A program made the translations under genes and the position numbers. A model generated the notes under the pieces. That model was given only the letters and a program-made list of their open reading frames with translations. It was not told the origin of the DNA and searched no databases. Shown here piece by piece: positions 54,947 through 64,000 of a stretch of 64,000 bases of DNA; position 1 is the first letter of the stretch; every line of letters starts with the position of its first letter. This DNA is from Diphasiastrum complanatum (Eukaryota; Streptophyta; Lycopodiopsida; Lycopodiales; Lycopodiaceae), in assembly GCA_029204225.1 (NCBI GenBank), contig MU832149.1, forward strand, positions 20,695 to 84,694, read 5' to 3'.

Positions 54947-56239
54947 CTAATGAATCCTTGTCCAAAGTTCAACAAAGGCGATTGATCGTAAAGGCGCAAC
55001 CTTAGTTGCAAGGAATCTAAAACAATAAGTATTGGTCGATACAGTACTGTTTAGGCATTCTTTGCATCTTACGTAAGTTGGTATGACAAGTAGTGGGAGT
55101 TTGAAACAAGAATTGTACACGACCACATGCATCATATGATTTAGTGTGCGTATAACATACTTTCACATGTCAGGGGGCCAATAAGTTGAAGCATTTTTGG
55201 GATATTTTGCATCAATGCTCGAATCCGCAAATGCGGCTAGATATAATGAGGATGTGTAGGTCTTAGAAAAGTTTTGCAGACTATCTTACTAAGGTTAAGT
55301 ATGCATCATATGATTTAGTTTGTTTGATAAGACAATATGAGATGTCGATTTGGTTCTGATTGTCCTTAACTTGTCTTTTGCACATCAAGATATTTTTGTC
55401 TTGTGAGGGTTAGATAACTATGTTTGGAGTAATTCAATGATTTGTTACTAGGTGAAGAGACCGGAAGAGACAACTTTTGTAGCTAGACAAGGTTATCTGA
55501 AGTAGGCTTTTTCTTCACAAAGAAAGTACTCTGTGGGAGACCCTAGCTGACAATAAGACAAAAAAACAACATTAAATTTGCCAGGAAAGAAGTGGGGCAG
55601 CAATCATCAAAGTTGCAGATTGTGAATACCAAACACCAACAACGCATCTTCCATAATGCCAAAAACTTCGAAGTCATTGCAACTAGTTTAGTATGTTCGG
55701 TCACTTTGCCTTTGAATGCTGCAAAAAAGCAGTTTGAGCAAATCAAATAGTTTAATAATGATAATTCGAATAACATGTAGAGAAAGTCATTGAAGAGGGT
55801 AAGTGTGGTTGTGGGTTTTTTCCTACTTTTTGATTGCTGCTTGCTTCCACCCTACCCTATCTGCTTGCTACCCTAATTTTTTCCCTACTTTGATTGATTC
55901 GTTGATGCCCTAGTGCCCCTCTATCCCTACCCATCTTGCTCCACTTGTTGACCTAATTCCACCCTATTTTTCACTGTCTAGTAAAGATCAATTTTTTTAC
56001 TTTGTTGTCCCAGCCACAACCAGTTCATAGTTTGATTCCTTCAGAGCTAACTCCATGCCCTTGTTTGTTGGCCACTATTTTTTTCCTGCTTTAGCCTGTT
56101 GTTGGAACTTGTGCCCTGGCCAGGATCATTACCTAGTTTGATTGTATCACTTGAATGACCCTACGCGCGCCTATTTTTCTGATTTCAGCAATGCTCTTTG
56201 TCAAGCTGTGTTTGACCCCACTATTTCATTGGTTAACAA
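54947..56239. other. region without clear gene; possible gag traces
   Basis: Around 55170-55400 the plus strand gives 'NKLKHFWDILHQCSNPQMRL' and 'FADYLTKVKYASYDLV', faintly like a copia gag. This is too weak to call. The remainder is T-rich spacer. Confidence 0.3.
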
Positions 56240-58425
56240 AATCTTTTTTTTCTCTTGCTTCAAGAAACGAGTACAAGTGTTGAATACAAGGTGCGTATGT
56301 TGAAGGTTCTTACACTTCTGTGGATTATTGTTGATGAAGTTATTTTTAGATATGTTGTTGGTCTTAAAGCAACACTTCATTATGATTTGACATCTTTTCG
56401 TTGCACTTCTTTATCTTGTGCTATGCCGCATTTAATACATTGCAACATAGGTATTTCGACTAGATTTCTATTCCCACATCTCTCACATTTACTTGTGATC
56501 TTATCCATCTTAGGCAAAGTACTCTTGGTGCTCCCATTTTGTTAGCTGATACTAAGCATTTATACATTGACTATCGTGCCCCTCAATCCCCTTGCTATTC
56601 AAAATGAGTACCTTATTCCCCATTGAATGACCTCTTTGATCATTTAGGCAAAGCTTCGATTTTTTTTCTTGAATCGATATCCATTTTGGTAATCATCAGA
56701 TCTATACTTATCTTAGTGATAATATGAAGTCTGCTTTTTGCACTTCTTTCAGGCTATATAAGTTTCGAGATTTACCGTTGGGTGTCAATTATGGCCGTGC
56801 TGCTTTTCAAAATGTTATGAATGATCTTGTCGACTACATCCATATGAGTCCCACTATTCTACAAATGAAAATAAATTGCTTGCTACTATTTATGCATTAA
56901 AACAATGGAGGCATTATCTTCAATACGTTTCTTTTGATGTTTACATCGATCACGAGCCTTCTCAGGTTCTTATTTTCAAAAGATAGGTAGTGATTGACAA
57001 ATTTGCTGGACATAATCTCTCCAAACATTTTACTATGATCTCCATAATCGTTCAATAAAAGTGATGGTGGTATTGGTGTTGATTCATTCTCCTGTTTGCC
57101 TGCTTATATTCACACTCTTACTAGTATCCATCTTGCCTGGTTTGATGCTCTTCCCGAAGTTTAATCTACGTGCCCAGATTTCTATATCATTTATACCACA
57201 ATCAAGATTCCTTCAAGTCTGCTATATCCGATATATTTTTATCTACCGTTGAGTTAATGTGATATGCACAAGGAGTGGGAATCGATCGAATCGAGGAGCG
57301 GGGCATATTGTGTTTCTCAATCTTTGGATGTTAGTCATTAGATCATCTATGATGCCCATTTTTCTCATGTAAGAGATCATGACAGTTTTCGAAAATCTTT
57401 TGCTCAAGTTAAGCCATATTCGACAATGGACTGATATCTAAATGAATTCTACTTTGAGAGTTCCTCATGCACACTAAGGGCACAATACTTACCTTCTTGT
57501 TGATCAGTTCTCCAAACAAGCTTATTTTATTTTTGTCCAAGCAATTGTTACTTCTAAACAGTGCACTGGACTCTTTTTATTTGAGATATTTCACTCTCAC
57601 GATCTTCCTCATTCTAGTATTATTGATTTTGACACGCGTTTTACGTCTACTTTTTGAAATGAACCTATCTGTATATTAGATATTAATCTTTTGGTGGGGA
57701 CAACTTATCATTCATCTGTTGACGTTCATCTTAAAGTTTTAAATGATATTCTTGAAGATTACTTGCGAAAGTCTGTCTCCCCTTATGGCAAAAATTGGGA
57801 TCAATATTTCTGTTAGTAGCAGATTGGCATTTCACCTTCTCTCATGGTTACTCTCCTAGTCTTCCACGCATTTCTAACCTCACTGTGACACTCTTACCCC
57901 TATGTCATCTTATCTTACTGATATTTGCAAAATTGTTGTGAACATTTGCAACTCATACAACACTAGTACAAAACTGTTGCTAATAAACATATATGCATGC
58001 TACCTCTAATTTGATGAAGGCCAAGATGTTTCCATTTGTTTGAGTTTTACCAAATACAAATACAAAGCTAGTCATAAATAGAGTGACATGTTGTGTACAA
58101 CTTCTCTCACCGCAAAGGCTTGTGATGTTTTTCATGTCAGTCTCATTCATACTTGTTTCTTGGGGACCCTCACGATTCCACATTTTCTATTGACTCTTAA
58201 GTTTCTTTCTTACTTGCCCGTTTCATTCTCGGGTGTCACAATCAACAATGTTGCCACCACATACTATAACTAAAAGTTAATTTTTGTGGTTGCAGAAACT
58301 CAACTTTTGCACAAAAACCACCACCATGAGATGTGTAACCAAGAAAAAAAACTACAAACGTTGGCATAAAAGTAGCTCCATTGGTTAAAAATCCCAGTGG
58401 AAGGCCACATTGGGGTCAATGTTTT
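56240..58425 (+). pseudogene. strongly decayed Ty3/gypsy pol with chromodomain-side end
   Basis: RT traces are 'LNDLFDHLGKASIF' (about 56620), 'NHQIYTYLSDNMKSAFCTSF' and 'DLPLGVNYGRAAFQNVMNDL' (56690-56830). RNase H follows at 'STNENKLLATIYALKQWRHY' (56860-56930). Integrase core traces are 'DFDTRFTSTFWNE' (57620-57665), 'LLVGTTYHSSVDVHLKVLND' (57690-57750) and 'RKSVSPYGKNWDQYF'. The C-terminal side has 'AKACDVFHVSLIH' (58110-58150). Frameshifts and stops are frequent. The phrase order and the following polypurine tract fix orientation and 3' end. It is more diverged than the gypsy copies at 33-34 kb and 44-45 kb and probably belongs to another family. Confidence 0.8.
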
Positions 58426-58437
58426 AAAGTGGGGGAG
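58426..58437 (+). other. polypurine tract
   Basis: AAAGTGGGGGAG directly precedes TGTTATGAACACAC, the start of an LTR. Confidence 0.7.
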
Positions 58438-58790
58438 TGTTATGAACACACATTTTCATACTCCAAACAATATTACGAGTAGCTGCTTACTTTTGGGACT
58501 CAACCATTTAATGGTCTTATTTTATAGAGTTCTGGGCCCCTTTTTTCAATAAGGTTATTTGAATTGGATAAGACTATTTTGAATTGGAGATGCCCTAAAA
58601 CAGGTGCGCTATAGGAAGGCTACCTCTAGAACCTCCCAAGACACTCATGTCTAAGTAGGAGCCATAGACTCTTACTTCATAATTTATTGAGTTTGATATC
58701 TTAGGCTCTTTGTAGAGGACTTTCATCTTCTCAAGGTTTTTGTTGAAGAACTTCTTGAGCTTTTGACAATTGTTGCTTTCATTAAGTTTT
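58438..58790 (+). repeat. 3' LTR of gypsy element (end not determined)
   Basis: It starts TGTTATGAACACACATTT after the polypurine tract. No second copy is present, so the 3' border is unknown; the LTR may extend to about 59000. Confidence 0.5.
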
Positions 58791-59994
58791 TTTTGTTGGA
58801 GAAAGCTTTGTGCTCCCCCTCTCTTATCTCCTCTCTCCAAAGTTCTAAGTTCTAACTTCTCTTTGTTATCTAAATTCAAAATCCACTCCTCTTCCTCTCT
58901 TCTCTCCCCCCAACTTCTCAACCCCATCTCCTCTCTACCCTTCTCTTCACTCCCTCCCCTCTTCTTTCCTTTCTCCCTCTCTCCCATCGCCACACAAAAA
59001 CTTTCCAAAGATATGGTCGCAGCAAACTAGGGTGCAAGGCCCAGAAATTAAATTTTCAATAGTTTGAAATTTGTTTTGCCTTTTTGAAACAGGCTGTTTC
59101 GAGAACTGAAGTTTTGAATGGAGTCTCGGCCTTCAAAACACCGAATTGGAAAACTATGCTATCCAATGTGGTCCCTGGACACACAGCATGAGGGCCCATG
59201 GTGCTGCCTTCTCAATTCACCAGTCTAAGAACTGCATATGCAGGTATAGAACCTGTACCAACTCCTTTGCCTATTGCCAGAACACCTGCAGGACGTTTGC
59301 AGGCCAACATATGTCCATGGCCTGCTGCTCTCAACTTGGTCAAGGCACTTTTTTTTTTTGCAAGTGTTGACATTGAGTTGTGGGCAACCAAATCAAGCGC
59401 AGTTTGGCTCTAGACCACCTTTTTTCATGCCCACGATGATTCCTACGGGGTCAGTTTCAACCATTACGGCACACCTTGCGAGATTTGAACACCACAATCC
59501 AAATGCTTGTTTTTTTTTACATTTTCAGAAAATGGCTTCTGGGCAACCGATTCAGGTGGTGTCTGAGCCTAGAATGCATTTCCACATGCCCGCACAGGCT
59601 CCTGTGACCTTCGTTCTGCCCGTCTACGTCCGTAACACAAATTTCAAATTTCTTGCCCTAATTCCATGTTTTTTTTGGGTTTAGGGTTAGAGCATCGTGC
59701 AAGCATCCGCCAGTAGCGTGGTTTAGGCCTGCACTGGACTCATAGACGCCTGCAAGGACTCCCATGCTAGCGTCAGTCGCCCGTTTTCGCTCGCACTGGA
59801 ATTATTCTATCCCTCGCCCTATCTCGTGTGTTTTTTGGCAGTTGCTATGATCTTGCTAGGATCAATGTGACACGTGCTCGGATGTGTTCAGCTCTCTGTA
59901 TTAGGCTGGTAATGTTTTTCAATGCAGTGTGTTTTCTTCTACTGAACGGTTGTTTGCTTGTTTTTGTTCACAGGTTTGATCTCGTGTGGACACG
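58791..59994. other. spacer, CT-rich then mixed
   Basis: 58800-58990 is strongly CT-rich on the plus strand. No gene is recognised. The final part before 59995 contains an acceptor-like TTGTTCACAG (59963-59972). Confidence 0.4.
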
Positions 59995-62900
59995 ATGCCG
60001 GGTGCAGGGCCGAGGCCTTTGGGGCGAGGTTGAGCTTACTGAGGGGGATGTGGCTATACACCATGGCTCGGGAGTCCGTAGATGGAGATGCTTGCATTGT
60101 GGTGGTCTCTTCAGAGGATCACTTACCAGGGTTAGGGCTCACTTACTGAGGGTCAGAGGGCCGGGTGGGCGGGCATTGGGCATATCTGATTGCCCCAGGA
60201 TTTCCGATGAGGAGAGATAGAGGTTGTCTATTACGTACGCGCACGGTGCTGCATCACAGGTTTATGGTCAGGGATAGGGACAGGGACAGAGACATGGTGC
60301 TGCATCACAGGTTTCTAGACAGGGACATGGATAGAGATAGGGACAAGGGGCAGGAGCAGCTGCAGGTTCACAGGCAGGGGTCACAGGTATGCAGGCACGG
60401 CCTACTACGGGTGCAGAGCCTAGTACAGCATGTTCTTGGCAGGGTTTAGGTGCAGTGCATGGTCCAGGCGGTGCCACTCCAGTTCCACCCGCAGCAGCAG
60501 GGCTTACTTCAGAGGGGAGAGTGTCACATGAGCAGGTTGGATCAGCAACAACGGGTCCTTCTCTTCCCTCCTCTTCTTCGGCGGCAGGTGTAGCACATGG
60601 TTCGACAGGTCCTTCCAGAGAGAGTGATACACCCACAGATCAGCCATCCGGTTCGCGTGTTAGACCACGAGCGCCATGTGCACAACACAGAGAGGTTAGG
60701 CCCATACAGCAGACCCTGGATCGATGCGGGTGGCAGAGAGAGCAGCATGCCCGATGCACTCGACTTGCTGGCCAGTTCTTTTACGAGTGCGGCATTTCCT
60801 TTGCTGTTGCTGACACTTGGGTGTTTAGAGAGTTTTGCGCACAGATGGCAGCCGTGGATGCTACATGGACGCCTCCCAGACGAGAGGCATTGCGAGGTAG
60901 GATGCTTCGTCAGAAGGAGGAGACCATTACGTGGGAGCTGAGTTCCATTCGCTCAGCTTGGCAGATGTAAGTACTTTGTTTTCATAAACCCATTGCATGC
61001 GTTTAGGGTTGACTCGTGGTGCAATTTTTGCATTCGGCTAATGGGTGTTTTGTGGCAGGTATGGATGCACGATATTGAGTGATGGATGGACCGACATTCG
61101 TCGGCGATCCGTCATCAATGTCTTGGTTTCTTGCCCGCATGGCACAATATTTCTACGTGGCGTGGATGCACTCGAGGTGGTGACGTCATCACAACCGATT
61201 TTATATGGAAGTTATCAGAGATGTTATTGTTGACATTGGAGTAGAGCATGTGGTTCAGGTTGTCACGGACAACGCTTCGAACTGCAAGCAGATGGGAGAG
61301 ATTATAACGAGGGAGCACCCCAACATTGTGTGGACACCTTGTGCTGCGCATTGTATAGACTTGCTCATCATGACCTGTGTGCACTTCCATGGATCAGAGA
61401 GGTATTGGTTTCTCCATTTGCTATGCTATCTTGATTGACGCTTGCTCCATGCTGCTAAACACATCTCAACTACTGTCTAAATTTTTCACTGGAGTCTGTG
61501 TTGCAGGTCACTTCTACGGTTACCAGGAAGAGGCATGTGCTGGCCCTATTCGCACCTTCTCGCACCTGAACCTGAAGAAGCCAGCACCCACACGCTTTGC
61601 CTTTTACTTTTTTGGTGCTAGAGCGATTAGAATTAGTGAAGGACGCATTGCAGCGGATGGTTTCCAGCGAGGTCCTTCCGAGAGTTCATGGATGTCCCAC
61701 ATGCGGCGTTTTTCCGGTCCACTGTGTTCGGTGAGCCATTCTGGAGAGATGCCGAGGAGATTACTGGGGTCCTTCTACCGCTGCGCCTGATAGACCGTGA
61801 GGGGTGCACTCTCGGCCTCATTTACGAGTTCATGGACCGCATCGGCGAGGGGATTCAGACGTCAGCCTTGGTCGAGCACAAGTATGACTCTTCAGTGTCT
61901 AGTTTGTTGTTTCTCACTCAAGTTTGATTCGATTCTTTTATGCTATGGCAGCTATGGTTACATGATTGTTGTGATTTGCCTACTGCAGGAGGTGCGAGAT
62001 CTCACGTATCTGGGAGGCCAGATGGGACTACTTCCACCGACCCATCCATGCCGTAGCCCACATATTGCACCCCTTGTGGCGTGAGACTCGGGATCGGGAC
62101 GATCGGGAGCTGCACCGGGGATGGGTGGAGTACACGAAGCGCGTATGGCTTGGACCAGGTATGTGTGATAAATTGCTTGGTAGGCTAAGTACTGCAGTAG
62201 TGACTGTAGTGTGCTCATTGCTAGTGTGTGAATTCAAGAGGACTTACACGAGCCATGTTTTTTCTTCTGCCAACAGGTCCGATGCTCACTAACATTGCAT
62301 ACCAGCTGCTGATCTTTGAGCGCTACCAGTTTCCTTTCGATGGAGAGCAGAGTCGGCGGAGGGAGGATATGTTGAGGCTTGTTTCGTGGTGGGGCTACCT
62401 TGGGCGCGACACAGGTGACCTGCGACGACTGGCCGAGAGAGTCCTTGCACAGGACTGTTCAGCAGGAGTTTGCGAGCGAGGAGCACCTGGGCCTTGTATC
62501 ACACGCAGAAGAGGAACAGGTTGTCCATCGAGCAGTATAGGCGGTTGGTGTTTGTGAACACCAACGGCCGTATGCTGAGGCGCACACGAGGAGGGGGACA
62601 GATGCTCGAGATGAGTCACATCATCACCCCCTGTTTCTTGTTGTGCTTTGACGAACTGAATTGCTTTTGAATTATGCAATGAATTGCTGACAACAATGTA
62701 TTGTTTTTGGCTGCAGGTGAACCCTGACACTTGCTTGGTGGATTCGGCAGTTGCTGCTCCTCGAGCACCACCCACGCAGGAGGAGATGGATGATGAGATC
62801 TATAGAGATCTATATAGATAGGCGCAGGCTGACGCACGGGCTCTACAATGTTTGAGGAGGGCAAACAGGCAGAGGGCTAGGGCTGAGGAGGGGGATGATG

Positions 62901-63457
62901 AGGGCTTGCAGGGTGGAGAGGAGCTCGGGGTTGACTATCAGGAGGAGGAGTGGGTTGAGGGGGATACAGAGGAGGATGAGGAGATGGGGGCGGAGGCACA
63001 AGGGAATGACCTGGATGACTTGCTGGTGGACCCTGATGCGGAGACAGAGGAGGAGCCAGCCATTCCTACACGTAGGCCTAGGGGGAGACCTAGAGGTTCT
63101 GGGAGGGGGGGGGGGGGGCTGAGTTTTCTTTTTGTAGACAGGAGTGGAGCATCACAGGCAGTCGTCAGCCAGACATCATCACAGTGGGTAGGGCCATCCC
63201 AGGGCGTTGGATCACAACCACCTGACACACAGACACGCAGGGGTAGACACAGGGGTGGGGGCAGGCAGAGGGGGGACAGAGGAGGGGAGAGAGGCAGAGG
63301 CAAAGGTATAGGCAGGGGGAGGATCCAGAGCCAAAGCACGCAGAGCAGAGAGCCAAAGCACACGGCAGAGCCAGGGCCACACCACGACATATGGCTCCCT
63401 CCAATTCTGATTCATCTACAGCCCTTGGGATCTGCAGTCAGGCACAGATTTAGATGA
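59995..63457 (+). pseudogene. hAT transposase, multi-exon, broken
   Basis: In order there is a possible start 'MPGAGPRPLGRG' (59995) and a BED-type zinc finger ('WRCLHCGGLFRGSLTRVRAH', about 60090). A Gln/Gly-rich linker follows, then 'FFYECGISFAVADTWVFREF'. After an intron (60967-61058) comes the DUF659-like block 'YGCTILSDGWTD', then 'VVTDNASNCKQMGEII' and 'WTPCAAHCIDLL'. The hAT core continues in exons ending 61881, 61989-62158 and from 62277 ('AFFRSTVFGEPFWRDAEEIT', 'SRIWEARWDYFHRPIHAVAH'). The dimerisation region has 'VLAQDCSAG' and 'STWALYHTQKRNRLS'. An acidic, then RG-rich tail ends at 63457. Defects are TAG stops at 60218, 60275, 60332, 60338 and 62819, frameshifts near 61190, 61610 and 62470, and a donor changed from GTGAGT to ATGAGT at 62611. 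Terminal inverted repeats were not found. Confidence 0.88.
60245..60346 (+). repeat. 51-bp in-frame duplication in hAT linker
   Basis: CATGGTGCTGCATCACAGGT-type sequence occurs at 60245 and 60296, a period of 17 codons encoding HGAASQV plus Gln/Gly repeats. Three of the TAG stops lie inside it. Confidence 0.75.
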
Positions 63458-64000
63458 TGGTTCCTACCCATGACTCTGACGAGCCTTAGTTGTGTAGTTT
63501 TCATTATGTTCATGGAACATCATTGTACTCCATTTTGGTGCCATGTGGCCCGATATTATATATTACGATGATCCTATTCACAACAGTGTAACGATTCAGT
63601 ACTGTTCTTTGAGAGAGAGAGAGAGAGAGAGGTGATGAGGAGAGAGAGAGAGAGAGGAGAGAGAGAGATGGAGAGAGAGAGAGAGTTAAATTTTGGGGCA
63701 TCATGTTTTTTTATCAATGCACCTGGGAGTTAAAGCGTAAACCTAGGAGTTAATGCACCTAAACTAGACCATCCTGCACCCGAAACGTTCGGCAAATACA
63801 GCAGTATTTATGCTCTTAATTAGAGCTTTCACCTTATACCTATATTGCACAAAAAAAAACCCAAAAAAAAAAAAAATTTATAAAACATTTCTAGAAAAAA
63901 TTCCATGTTTCTGAAACGCGTTTCTGAACGCAGTGCGACTATAGTGTCAGATAGGTTTTTCACAGTTGGGGACTTATAATTGGAGCAAATGTTAACCCGA
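63458..64000. other. 3' flank of hAT gene with (GA)n
   Basis: An interrupted (GA)n tract runs 63611-63686. No further gene seen up to the window end. Confidence 0.5.
63611..63686. repeat. interrupted (GA)n microsatellite
   Basis: GA units are broken by GTGATGAG and ATG. Confidence 0.9.

Noticed and set aside
63107-63119. Run of 13 G inside the hAT tail as a frameshift site
   Set aside because: The run could be an assembly length error, and the frame stays open through it as written, so no claim is made.
62938-63415. Minus-strand frames rich in Pro, Leu and Ser
   Set aside because: They are antisense shadows of the RG-rich and acidic hAT tail.

Overview
The window looks like nuclear DNA of a land plant with a large, repeat-dense genome. 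The evidence is plant-type Ty1/copia and Ty3/gypsy chromovirus elements, a hAT transposase with plant-like short introns, a nepenthesin-type aspartic protease, and a five-exon RCC1-family gene. Long pure (TC)n tracts and a patchwork of decayed, internally deleted retroelements would suit a fern, other seedless plant or gymnosperm. That is inference; the species cannot be read from the sequence.

Only three stretches look like host genes. (1) 4065-5376 (+) is a secreted pepsin-type aspartic protease, broken by an internal deletion plus frameshift. (2) 18133-20546 (-) is an RCC1-repeat gene. Its five exons join in phase to 538 codons, and it is the only intact gene I can support. (3) 51099-51411 (+) holds two short exons that I read as the N-terminal half of Mediator subunit 11; the later exons are not recognisable here.

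Most of the rest is mobile DNA. 1-1797: internally deleted copia element with LTRs. 2723-2917: short Helitron-like element. 5930-7400: minus-strand copia pol remnant. 7826-10150: two converging unidentified coding remnants, possibly a DNA transposon. 10574-12120: region rich in CACACGTGTG-type palindromes. 13204-14738: mini-copia (-) with LTRs, beside a second copia remnant (+) to 16207. 16649-17039: foldback element. 28328-29225: transposase-like remnant (-). 29811-31510: ORF1-like gene flanked on both sides by (TC)n. 32011-34856: copia LTR and leader fused to a gypsy gag-PR-RT. 36251-39046: gypsy gag, leader, PBS and LTR (-). 39225-42430: copia gag-PR-IN with PBS and LTR (-). 42538-43957: integrase fragment, an unclassified coiled-coil ORF and a 25-bp tandem array. 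43957-48799: gypsy RT-RNase H-IN, then inverted LTR pieces and a chromodomain integrase. 52199-54946: two LTRs in opposite orientation around a leader repeat array and an unidentified ORF. 56240-58437: decayed gypsy pol ending at a PPT and 3' LTR. 59995-63457: hAT transposase pseudogene.

The elements carry stop codons at positions where CGA or CAG is expected, as if methylated cytosines had deaminated, and many are chimeric or nested. No complete autonomous element, rRNA, tRNA or CRISPR array was seen. All assignments come from reading translations and motifs by eye, without any database search.
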